DNA of 23,568 nucleotides from a virus. Location: positions 1 through 23,568 of the IMG/VR virus record IMGVR_UViG_3300020469_000270, one strand, 5' to 3'. This document shows, piece by piece, positions 1-6,761 of this stretch. Below the pieces are notes generated by a model, which was not told the DNA's origin, did not search any database, and saw nothing but the letters and a program-made list of their open reading frames with translations. The translations under genes and the position numbers were made by a program. Every line of letters starts with the position of its first letter. Within the stretch, counting starts at the first letter, position 1.

Positions 1-767
1 TGATTGATAAAATCATCTTCAGACGTTAATGGATTTGATTGATACAGTCCTTTATTAAATACATTGTCGCCGCCATACTCTCTATTACGATTTCTTCCGT
101 CTTTTAAATTCAATTCATACAAATATCTAAATAATTTTAATGCTGAGTTGTCCATAGTGTCATAAAATCTTATGTTGACTGGATCATAATCGACACGTCT
201 ATAAACATTTCTTTTTCTATTGTACTGATTTAGAGTGTCATATTGAAAATTAATTTTAGGTCCATCAATTTGTTTTATATTAAAAACTAAAGAACGTCTT
301 ACTGCATCTATAACTTGTGCTCTTGATTGTTTTAAATTATTTGTTGTTTTAGAATATGGAACTGTTCCTTGATAACTTTGGATTGATTGATCTAATCCTT
401 CAATTCTATCATCACCAAAAATAGTTTGAAATAAACTGTCTGAAGCAAATCTAAAAGTTGCCAAATATTCAAATTTTTGTCTTGGCACTTGAGACATCAA
501 TGCTGTTGATGCCTGCCTTAATGAAAACTGATCCTGGGCTCTAGTAGGCCCTTGTATGAATAAACTTGAATCTTCTTGTACTTGTGTTAAAACTTCAACC
601 TGTTGTGCTGTTAAACTGGCAATAGTTGCTTCATTTATAGCAATCAATTCGTCTGCATTACCCAATGCACTTGCAATTTCTTGCTCCGTGAAGACAGAAG
701 AAGTTGTTTGTGATTGTATGAACTTCTTCTGCTCCGGAGTAATTTTACTTGGGTTGATACTAGTCAT
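1..767 (-). CDS. Tail-tube-fold structural protein, 3' end outside the window
   Basis: The frame is open from the ATG at 765-767 to the window edge, about 255 residues, and its C-terminus is missing. A GGGAG Shine-Dalgarno site lies about 6 bases before the ATG. It follows gp19 by 20 bases with no promoter between them, so it is probably cotranscribed with the tail tube gene. The N-terminal ~90 residues are Gln/Thr/Ser-rich. Further on, LNQYNRKR followed by YDPVNIRFYDTMDN and KLFRYLYEL matches the pattern I know from tail-tube-fold proteins of T4-like phages (gp19/gp54 group), where a YDPV-strand precedes F-x-D. The likely role is a baseplate/tube-junction protein that starts or caps the tube. 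The fold assignment is from motif memory; the exact T4 counterpart (gp54 or another) is not established. Confidence 0.6.
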   Translation of the reverse strand, partial: MTSINPSKITPEQKKFIQSQTTSSVFTEQEIASALGNADELIAINEATIASLTAQQVEVLTQVQEDSSLFIQGPTRAQDQFSLRQASTALMSQVPRQKFEYLATFRFASDSLFQTIFGDDRIEGLDQSIQSYQGTVPYSKTTNNLKQSRAQVIDAVRRSLVFNIKQIDGPKINFQYDTLNQYNRKRNVYRRVDYDPVNIRFYDTMDNSALKLFRYLYELNLKDGRNRNREYGGDNVFNKGLYQSNPLTSEDDFIN

Positions 768-787
768 AGAGTACTCCCTATATCAAA

Positions 788-1390
788 TTACGATATTGTA
801 TCGCCACCCGCTTGTGTTAACGGATTTAGTGGGAATACTTCTGTACCACCAGCGCCAATGTGTGTTGCGTTGTCGTATCTTATTGTCATGATAACTTGTA
901 CTGGTTCTGAAACCGCATAGTCGCCATCTGAATAATCAACGTTCTGTAAAAAACAACCTTCCAACATCCATTGTTCCAACTCAGCATCTGTTGAACCGTC
1001 TAAAATTTCAAGTCTTGTTTGAAATTTATATTGTCCACCACTTCTTGGACCAGTTTGTTCAAAGTGATTTAACTGCTTCTGAACTTGCTGACCTGTTAGT
1101 TTTGATATACTGTTAGTAATATCATCACGTAAAGTGATTGTGATCGGCTCCCATGTGTGTTTGCCCATCAAATATGCTACTGAGTTATAAACGTGTACAG
1201 GAACTTCTTCATGTGTTACTTTTGGTCTCGTTATGTTCATAACTTGCTGTGTTAAGTCCACTTGCGTTGCACCTAAGTTACCAAAGTTTGAAAAACGAAC
1301 CCTAAAACGGTATTTAAGTTTAGGTTGTAAAATACCACCTCTACCTGTAGTTCCGTCTATTGGTACGCCAAATTTGTTTAATGTAGCCAT
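788..1390 (-). CDS. 19: Tail tube protein gp19
   Basis: This 200-aa protein is the inner tail tube subunit through which DNA passes on injection. Its length is close to T4 gp19 (about 163 aa) plus a modest extension. Recognisable features are the N-terminal KYRFRVRF strand, the middle segment KVTHEEVPVHVYNS, the TWEPITITLRDD strand (the tube-fold signature also seen in Hcp-like proteins), and a C-terminal strand pair around MLEGCFLQNVDYSDGDY and VIMTIRYDNA. It has its own late-type promoter box (CTAAATA, 1427-1433) and a very strong AAGGAG Shine-Dalgarno site, as expected for a protein made in many copies. It lies directly downstream of the sheath gene and its terminator, reproducing the 18-19 order of T4. 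Confidence 0.9.
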   Translation of the reverse strand: MATLNKFGVPIDGTTGRGGILQPKLKYRFRVRFSNFGNLGATQVDLTQQVMNITRPKVTHEEVPVHVYNSVAYLMGKHTWEPITITLRDDITNSISKLTGQQVQKQLNHFEQTGPRSGGQYKFQTRLEILDGSTDAELEQWMLEGCFLQNVDYSDGDYAVSEPVQVIMTIRYDNATHIGAGGTEVFPLNPLTQAGGDTIS

Positions 1391-1403
1391 TGTAATCTCT
1401 CCT

Positions 1404-1419
1404 TACAAATTAATTTGTA
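1404..1419. repeat. 16-bp perfect palindrome in the gp19 leader
   Basis: TACAAATTAATTTGTA is its own reverse complement. It lies between the late promoter box and the AAGGAG ribosome site of gp19, so the gp19 transcript would carry a short AT-rich hairpin ending almost at the Shine-Dalgarno sequence. It may stabilise the message or hold the ribosome site open; its function is inferred only. Confidence 0.5.
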
Positions 1420-1426
1420 TTACTAG

Positions 1427-1433
1427 TATTTAG
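1427..1433 (-). promoter_or_regulatory. Late promoter box for gp19
   Basis: CTAAATA reads toward gp19 and ends 36 bases before its ATG. It differs at the left end from the T4 late consensus TATAAATA. The same variant precedes the fibre-like gene (14551-14557), which supports it as a real variant of this phage. Confidence 0.6.
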
Positions 1434-1476
1434 CAAAATATAGGAAAATTTATGAAAAAGTTTGAAGTTAAAGGGT

Positions 1477-1513
1477 AAAAAAAAGGCTACTGTATCTCTA
1501 CAGTAGCCTTTTT
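1477..1513 (-). terminator. Intrinsic terminator of the tail sheath gene
   Basis: A 15-bp perfect stem (AAAAAGGCTACTGTA pairing with TACAGTAGCCTTTTT) surrounds a TCTC loop. In the minus-strand RNA it is followed by a run of eight U. It sits 17 bases after the gp18 stop and before the gp19 promoter, so sheath and tube are separate transcription units. The other strand also ends in five T, so it could work in both directions. Confidence 0.9.
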
Positions 1514-1529
1514 GTGTGTGTTTTGTCTA

Positions 1530-4500
1530 TTAATTATAGCTCATGTTCTCACCAGTGTTCTTTATTCGAACTGGAATGTATATAAACTCAGCCGCTTTTG
1601 CTGGCTGTATTGCTATATCAACCCATAACTGGTTAGCATCAATTCTAGTTGGTGTGTTGTTTGTGTCATCACAAACTACCAAGAAGTCATATAATGCTCT
1701 TTTTGACGATAGATCTGATAAAAATCTTTCAACCGTATCTGACACTTGATCTCTTGTCATTCTGTCATTTAATTCAAACAAGAATGGTTTTGCAAGTTGA
1801 TCTAATTGATATCTTAAGTAACAAATTAATCTTGCTACGTTAACTCTATCAAGTGCTGATGCTGTAGGGTGCAATGTTTTTTGACCAAACACTGTTAAAC
1901 CTCTATTAGGCATAAACGCAATCGGATTAACTTTTTTAGAGTATAATGTGTCTCTTGAACCTTCACTTAATACAACTGAGTTATATTCTCCTGATTGTGG
2001 ATCAATATAACCAACTGATGAAGCATTTGAAACTAAACCTCTTTGATATCCTGCTGGAGCAAACCACTGGAATGCCGCATTATCACTTGAAGCAATTGTT
2101 CTTAATGCTATGTGTGAAGCTGGAACAACAACGTTGTTACCGCTTAAATCAGTTGCTAGTGCTGATGGATAGTAAACTGCTGAGTATGTATGAGCTGTTA
2201 CTAAACCGTCTTCACCGTTAGTTGTTGCATTTGCTGAGTTTGATATCCAATTAGATACTTCTGAAGGAGTTTTTAATCTAAACGGAGCATCAACAATAAT
2301 AAATGCAGTTTCTTTTTTTGCAGTGTTAAGTGCAACCATTTCATCATAAGTTTCAGCATAACCTGGACATGCAATCAAGTTAAAAAATCTTGATTCAGCT
2401 CTAATTTCATCGTTGCTAACAAATGCCGCTTGTAAGGCAGTTACTACAACTTGTCTCTGAGCTTTTCTACCCATGTATGGTGAACCATCTGGTTTGTTAC
2501 CAGCCGCATTAATCCAAATTGGACCAATGTTAGTGCCGTTAACAACATATGATGTTTTGTATTCTTTTACAACATAACCTGAAATTCTTGTGTTGTATAA
2601 TAATGTACCTTCAGCATAGTTAGCCGGATCAACTGCATCTGAATCAAATGATGCATACGGAGAACCCCAACCTTGTGCTGATGTTGTTGTACCTGCTGGG
2701 TTACCTACTGCATCACCAAACACAATGCCTGAAGCCGATGATTGATCAGTGTTGTCAATTAAAACCCAACTTGATGAAGTTGTATTATACCAGTAAATTT
2801 TTGGATATGCTTCTAATTCATTTGAATCAATCCAAATGTCACCGTTTTCAAGTGCTGTGCCATCTGACTGTGTAGTTGGCGCATCTGATACCATTTGCAA
2901 GTCTCTTAAACCAGATGCTGTACCACCAACACCTGTGTTAACATTACCTGATGTAAATGTATCTTTTGAGTTTGCGTATGCAAACCATTTCATAGTACCA
3001 CCATCGTTTGTAGCAACATAAATGTCTGCTGTTAAATTAGTGTCATACCATAATGTACCATCTACTGGACTTGAAGTTGGAGCATTTGCTGATGCTTCAT
3101 ATGATAAATCACTCCAAATTGAAGCCATGTACCATGAATCAGATCCTGAAGCCATGTTATCTGCAAAACCTAGTGTTGCAGTTGCTACACCAATTGTGTT
3201 ACCTGCTGTTGCTGTATCTTCAACCCAAATGTTTTTACCATTTGTTCTTTCAAGTTTTAAGTACTCTTTTGTACCTGAACTTGCTTCGATTGATGCTTTA
3301 ACAGTTATTGCTGATAAGTTAGCATCATTGTTGATACCTGCTACGATTTCTGCAAGTGTTACATTTGATCCTGCACCGCCTGCCGCTGTTACTGTTACGT
3401 CTTGGTTACAAATATTAATTTTTAAACCATCTTGTGAACCAGTTAAGTCAATACCAGTACCTGAAAGATCAGCAGTCCCAGTAGCCGTTGTTGTAGTTGC
3501 TGAACCTCTGATTTTGATATTGTATGCTACTTCTGGTGTTGCATTGTTGGCTGTTTGTTTGTATGTTGCATTGTCAATTCTGCTGTTGTCCCACGCCGCA
3601 TCATTATCATCATCAAATTGTACGTATAATGAATTTGTTGCTGGTGTTAAGGCTGTAACTGCATTATCATCATCAGCATATAAAGGTGCTGATATTGTTG
3701 AAAATTGACTTGTGCTTGTTGAGTAAAATTTTACTACTACATTTGCACCGCCACCAACTGCTGTTGATTTAACCCAAACGTCGCCGTTTCTTGTTGCACT
3801 TGGTTGTGAACCTGTGCCTGGCTGTATAAAAGCTCTAGAACCTGATACACTGTTTGCTGTGTCTTTAGCAGTTGTCCATGTATCTGCACCTACTTGGTAC
3901 CATTGTCCTGCAACTTTTTCCCAAAGTTTTGCCGGAGTTGCTGAAGCAACTACACAAAACTCACCGTTTGCACCAAAACTTGATTTTGGTGTTTTCTCAG
4001 CATCATTTTGTACGTTTGATGTTGCTGATGCACTTGGTGTATCAGTTAATACAGTTGGAGTAATTTTGCTCCATGCTGTACCGTTTGTTTGATATACACC
4101 CCAATCAGTTGCTGTTGTGTCTAACCAGTAAGTACCATTTGCTGGTGTACCTGCTGGTACTGTTGTTGAGCCTGTAAGTTGTGCTGTATCTACATCAGCA
4201 CGAACTACGTATGCTCTATTTGAAATTCCTAAGTATGAATATGCGGCTAATAAACCGTATTCATTTCTTTCATCCCCTGGTAACATTGTTGAACCAGCGG
4301 AATAAAAATTTGGTGTACCGAATGTTGATAACAGTTCTCTCTGTGAACCGACCAAATACGCTTTTCCAACGTTAGCACTTGTAGTACCTACCGCTGTTGA
4401 ACCTGTAGAACTTGGATCAGCCTTATCTTGTGCTGAAGCCACTACAAACAATGGTACTGTACCTTGTGCCGCGCCGGCGTAAAACGATTCGTCAGTTACT

Positions 4501-4535
4501 GTAACTGCTACACCCGGTGAAACTAAATCTGGCAT
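1530..4535 (-). CDS. 18: Tail sheath protein gp18 with very large insertion
   Basis: This is the contractile tail sheath subunit. The N-terminus (PDLVSPGVAVTVTDESFYA, then TVPLFVVASAQDK) and the C-terminal ~330 residues (FFNLIACPGY, PNRGLTVFGQKTL, LDRVNVARLICYLRYQLDQLAKPFLFE, ending in WVDIAIQPAKAAEFIYIPVRI) are typical of gp18. At 1001 aa it is far longer than T4 gp18 (about 659 aa). The extra length lies between residues about 120 and 670 and is a string of Gly/Thr/Ser-rich, Trp-containing repeats (units near 133-155, 249-280, 491-518, 563-591 and weakly 641-660). The first ~170 residues of this insert align with a segment of the gp14-like protein encoded at 7797-9635. The insert should lie on the outer face of the sheath, by analogy with the surface-exposed domains of T4 gp18. 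It has its own late promoter, an AAGGAG ribosome site and a strong terminator. Confidence 0.93.
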   Translation of the reverse strand: MPDLVSPGVAVTVTDESFYAGAAQGTVPLFVVASAQDKADPSSTGSTAVGTTSANVGKAYLVGSQRELLSTFGTPNFYSAGSTMLPGDERNEYGLLAAYSYLGISNRAYVVRADVDTAQLTGSTTVPAGTPANGTYWLDTTATDWGVYQTNGTAWSKITPTVLTDTPSASATSNVQNDAEKTPKSSFGANGEFCVVASATPAKLWEKVAGQWYQVGADTWTTAKDTANSVSGSRAFIQPGTGSQPSATRNGDVWVKSTAVGGGANVVVKFYSTSTSQFSTISAPLYADDDNAVTALTPATNSLYVQFDDDNDAAWDNSRIDNATYKQTANNATPEVAYNIKIRGSATTTTATGTADLSGTGIDLTGSQDGLKINICNQDVTVTAAGGAGSNVTLAEIVAGINNDANLSAITVKASIEASSGTKEYLKLERTNGKNIWVEDTATAGNTIGVATATLGFADNMASGSDSWYMASIWSDLSYEASANAPTSSPVDGTLWYDTNLTADIYVATNDGGTMKWFAYANSKDTFTSGNVNTGVGGTASGLRDLQMVSDAPTTQSDGTALENGDIWIDSNELEAYPKIYWYNTTSSSWVLIDNTDQSSASGIVFGDAVGNPAGTTTSAQGWGSPYASFDSDAVDPANYAEGTLLYNTRISGYVVKEYKTSYVVNGTNIGPIWINAAGNKPDGSPYMGRKAQRQVVVTALQAAFVSNDEIRAESRFFNLIACPGYAETYDEMVALNTAKKETAFIIVDAPFRLKTPSEVSNWISNSANATTNGEDGLVTAHTYSAVYYPSALATDLSGNNVVVPASHIALRTIASSDNAAFQWFAPAGYQRGLVSNASSVGYIDPQSGEYNSVVLSEGSRDTLYSKKVNPIAFMPNRGLTVFGQKTLHPTASALDRVNVARLICYLRYQLDQLAKPFLFELNDRMTRDQVSDTVERFLSDLSSKRALYDFLVVCDDTNNTPTRIDANQLWVDIAIQPAKAAEFIYIPVRIKNTGENMSYN

Positions 4536-4587
4536 TGTAATCTCTCCTTCATAATTGTGGCAACTTTCATGTTACCATCATATACTA

Positions 4588-4595
4588 TATTTATT
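4588..4595 (-). promoter_or_regulatory. Late promoter box for gp18
   Basis: AATAAATA reads toward gp18 and ends 52 bases before its ATG. It matches seven of eight bases of the T4 late box. The gp18 start itself is decided by AAGGAG eight bases before the ATG. Confidence 0.65.
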
Positions 4596-4651
4596 AGAAG
4601 TTGGATAAAAGAGGGTGGTTTAAGCACCAATATTTTCCCCTTTAAAGGGCA

Positions 4652-4658
4652 GTAAATA
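4652..4658 (+). promoter_or_regulatory. Possible late promoter box abutting the HNH gene
   Basis: GTAAATA ends five bases before the ATG at 4664. T4 late transcripts begin about five or six bases after the box, so +1 would fall on or next to the ATG and the message would be leaderless. The 128-bp divergent region (4536-4663) also holds a 12-bp palindrome, CCCTTTAAAGGG, at 4638-4649. The box is one mismatch weaker than the others. Confidence 0.4.
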
Positions 4659-4663
4659 CATGT

Positions 4664-5020
4664 ATGACAGATAGTAGACCATTATGTAGTAAATGTAAGT
4701 CTAGACCTAGAGCCTTTAATTATAAAAAAGGTGATAAAACGTATTATCGTAAGATGTGCGATAAATGTATACGTTTAAGCAAAGGCAAAGGTGTTAGCTC
4801 TACTGCTACTTGGCAACAGCACGGATATAAAAAGAAAGCCATATGTGAAAAGTGTGGATTTAAAGCCAGACATTCAGCACAACTAGACGTGTATCATATA
4901 GATGGTGATCTACGCAATAGTGCTGTTAATAATTTAAAAACTATATGTGCTAACTGTCAACGTATTATGACTATGGAAGAATTTAAATGGCGTCAAGGTG
5001 ACTTAATGCCTGACGTTTAA
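4664..5020 (+). CDS. Small HNH/zinc-finger protein, possible nuclease
   Basis: This 118-aa basic protein carries two zinc-binding halves: CxxC pairs at residues 8/11 and 32/35, then CxxC pairs at 61/64 and 95/98 flanking an HNH-like core. The core reads YHIDGDLRNSAVNNLKTICANC, with H78, D80 and N89/N90 as candidate catalytic residues. In many HNH enzymes the last CxxC is followed by His or Asn; here it is Gln, so activity is uncertain. It lies alone on the plus strand between the sheath gene and the nucleotide kinase, and its stop overlaps the kinase stop by four bases. Such genes are often free-standing homing-type endonucleases, but a packaging-related or DNA-binding role is equally possible. 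No good ribosome site precedes the ATG. Confidence 0.65.
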   Translation: MTDSRPLCSKCKSRPRAFNYKKGDKTYYRKMCDKCIRLSKGKGVSSTATWQQHGYKKKAICEKCGFKARHSAQLDVYHIDGDLRNSAVNNLKTICANCQRIMTMEEFKWRQGDLMPDV

Positions 5021-5679
5021 AACGTTTGTGTTTGATGTTTATTTTTTGATACTTTAGATAATACTTTTACTACACCTTGCACTTTATCTGTAAGTTGCTC
5101 TAGTGACCCATTATTTTCAATTATAAAGTCTACTAATTGACCTGTATGATCCCATTCACTTGCATGTATACCAATGTCTGCTAATTGTTGTATTGCAAAA
5201 TCATCATCTTGTTGTGCTTGTTTAGCCAACTCAGTCCAATGTGGATCATCTCCACGTTTTACTCTAATTGTAAATCCGCCCATCTGTTTTACAAATGCAA
5301 GTTCATTTCTAAATCTGCAATCAGTAATGATAGTTGGTTTTTGACCCCCAGCAATATATCTATGTTCTAAACTATCTAGCCAAATCCTAGGATGAAAATG
5401 TTCTCTAAATAATTCTGTACCTACAATTTGTAGTGCAAGTCTGGGTGTAAAGTTTTTTATTGACAGTTTGTTTGCCCAATAAGGATCAACACATTCTCTA
5501 AAGTGTCTGCTGTGATCAGTATCACCTTCTAGTGTTTTTCTAGGCCAATTAAATATGTTTGCTGTGGCATCTTTTAATGGTGCCGCAAACGAATCTTTTT
5601 TATAATCATGCTGTGTTGCTAAAATATCTGCTACAGTGTTTTTGCCACTGCCAATCCAGCCTACTAATCCAATAATCAA
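5017..5679 (-). CDS. 1: Deoxynucleoside monophosphate kinase (gp1-like)
   Basis: This 220-aa protein resembles T4 gp1 (241 aa), which phosphorylates dNMPs to dNDPs for phage DNA synthesis. The Walker A loop GWIGSGKNT (residues 7-15) is intact, followed by FAAPLKDA, a family-typical segment, then ALQIVGTELFREHF, the TIITDCRFRNE strand-turn (116-125) with acidic and arginine residues, and a C-terminal ENNGSLEQLTDKV that closely resembles the end of gp1. The start is a TTG at 5677-5679: a GAGGTGG ribosome site ends a few bases upstream, inside the last codons of the preceding gene, which suggests translational coupling. It is the only clear nucleotide-metabolism enzyme among the minus-strand genes of the left half. 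Confidence 0.88.
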   Translation of the reverse strand: MIIGLVGWIGSGKNTVADILATQHDYKKDSFAAPLKDATANIFNWPRKTLEGDTDHSRHFRECVDPYWANKLSIKNFTPRLALQIVGTELFREHFHPRIWLDSLEHRYIAGGQKPTIITDCRFRNELAFVKQMGGFTIRVKRGDDPHWTELAKQAQQDDDFAIQQLADIGIHASEWDHTGQLVDFIIENNGSLEQLTDKVQGVVKVLSKVSKNKHQTQTF

Positions 5680-5680
5680 T

Positions 5681-5941
5681 TTACCACCTCAGTTTTAATT
5701 GTGTTGCAATATCTTCGCTGTCAACTTTTACAGTTAATTCATCGCAACCTGCATTTTCCCAATGCCAGTCTTTTTCATACTTGTAACCAAGCATACCCAT
5801 GTAGTTTGCAACTCTGGCAACTGCATCAACTTCTCTGTAGTTGGCATTAAGAGCTCCACCTTCAACACTGGTACCTGTTGACTGTCCTATGTATTCGTCT
5901 CTTTTAGAAATTTTATCTATGTCTAAAGTAACTTCAATCAT
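5681..5941 (-). CDS. Small conserved-looking protein of unknown function
   Basis: From the ATG at 5939-5941 this is an 86-aa protein. An upstream in-frame ATG at 5957-5959 would add six residues but falls within the probable promoter, so I prefer the shorter form. The sequence has an N-terminal strand (IEVTLDIDKI), a middle segment with a small helix (YREVDAVARVANYMGMLGY) and a Trp-containing motif KDWHWENAGCDELTVKV, giving a compact alpha/beta look. No signal peptide or membrane segment is seen. Its last codons carry the ribosome site for the kinase, which starts one base after its stop, so the two form an operon. I do not recognise the family; a role in nucleotide metabolism or its control is only suggested by the neighbour. 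Confidence 0.7.
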   Translation of the reverse strand: MIEVTLDIDKISKRDEYIGQSTGTSVEGGALNANYREVDAVARVANYMGMLGYKYEKDWHWENAGCDELTVKVDSEDIATQLKLRW

Positions 5942-5947
5942 GTTACT

Positions 5948-5976
5948 ATAGTATAACATTAATGATATGTTGTCAA
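5948..5976 (-). promoter_or_regulatory. Sigma70-like promoter for the 86-aa gene and kinase
   Basis: A perfect TTGACA -35 box (5971-5976) is followed by either TACTAT at 17 bases (5948-5953) or TATACT at 15 bases (5950-5955). The predicted +1 is at or beside the ATG at 5941, so the message may be leaderless. It suggests that this pair is read early by host RNA polymerase. Confidence 0.55.
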
Positions 5977-5982
5977 ATGAAA

Positions 5983-6732
5983 TTATCCAATAACAAAAGA
6001 AATAGGATCGCCGCCATCAACGTATTTTTGAATTTCGTCTTCTAAACGATCCATTGATGCTTGTGCTTCTGCTTTTAAATCAGTACCGTTTAGTGTTACA
6101 CCACCTTGTGCACCTGGCAACTGGCCAAATTTAGATCTTGCTTCACCTAACATCATTTTACACTGTGCGAGTGCATATTCTCTTATCCATGATTTTGCAT
6201 AAGGATCATCTAATAATGTTTCGTCTGTTCTTCTCATATAAACTTGAAGTAACAATGTTTCTGCATTTCTTGGTCTTCTTACAATTGTAAGTTTTTTAGT
6301 CACTGTGTCCCAAGTAAAATTAATTTTGTTACCAAACAATCTACCAATAGTTTCTTGATATTGACTAAATGCTTCCCAAGTAGTTAAACCACCAATTCTA
6401 CCTGCTTGTAAAAAATACAAGTTAGTGTATGCAATTTCAAATGGATCAACATCAACACCTGATTGCTGGTCTGAACCTAAAGCACGTCTAAACGATTCAC
6501 GTACTTCGATAACTTCTGTTGGCAATGTGTATTCATTTATGTCTTTTTGCATCTGCAAAAATAATGTTGCTTCTTCATTAGCATTTGATGATCTTTGTCT
6601 GAATCTGTCAAAAGACATATCTAAACCCTGATTGTAGTGTTTTGGATCAAGTTCAACATCAACCATACCATCGCCTAGTAGGTTACGCATATCTTCTATA
6701 ATTTTATCTCTATTTGATTTTGCTTTAGCCAT
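5983..6732 (-). CDS. 13: Neck (head completion) protein gp13
   Basis: This 249-aa protein matches the gp13 neck protein of T4-like phages, which with gp14 closes the filled head and forms the platform for the tail. Diagnostic segments are the N-terminal KIIEDMRNLLGDGMVDVELDP, the WIREYALAQCKMMLGEARSKFGQLPG stretch and the following GGVTLNGTDLKAEA with an amphipathic helix (SMDRLEDEIQKY), all familiar from marine T4-like gp13 sequences. It has its own late promoter box 19 bases upstream and an AGGAT ribosome site. In T4, genes 13 and 14 are adjacent and codirectional; here gp13 faces away from gp14, with an unknown gene between them. Confidence 0.8.
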   Translation of the reverse strand: MAKAKSNRDKIIEDMRNLLGDGMVDVELDPKHYNQGLDMSFDRFRQRSSNANEEATLFLQMQKDINEYTLPTEVIEVRESFRRALGSDQQSGVDVDPFEIAYTNLYFLQAGRIGGLTTWEAFSQYQETIGRLFGNKINFTWDTVTKKLTIVRRPRNAETLLLQVYMRRTDETLLDDPYAKSWIREYALAQCKMMLGEARSKFGQLPGAQGGVTLNGTDLKAEAQASMDRLEDEIQKYVDGGDPISFVIG

Positions 6733-6750
6733 TTTAATATCCTATACTTG

Positions 6751-6758
6751 TATTTATT
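6751..6758 (-). promoter_or_regulatory. Late promoter box for gp13
   Basis: AATAAATA lies in the 29-bp gap between the stop of the 316-aa gene and the gp13 ATG, ending 18 bases before it. This lets the structural gene gp13 be expressed late although its upstream neighbour has a host-type promoter. Confidence 0.65.
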
Positions 6759-6761
6759 TTA

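Noticed and set aside
3022-3708. Open frame of 228 codons on the plus strand opposite gp18
   Set aside because: It is the shadow of the sheath insert: composition is an artefact of Gly/Ala/Thr codons on the other strand, with no ribosome site or family likeness.
4638-4649. Palindrome CCCTTTAAAGGG as a terminator for the HNH region
   Set aside because: It lies upstream of the HNH gene in a divergent promoter gap, where no gene ends; at most it is a regulatory site.
5942-5959. Upstream ATG of the 86-aa gene
   Set aside because: It would place the start codon within the sigma70-type promoter and has no ribosome site; the ATG at 5941 fits better.
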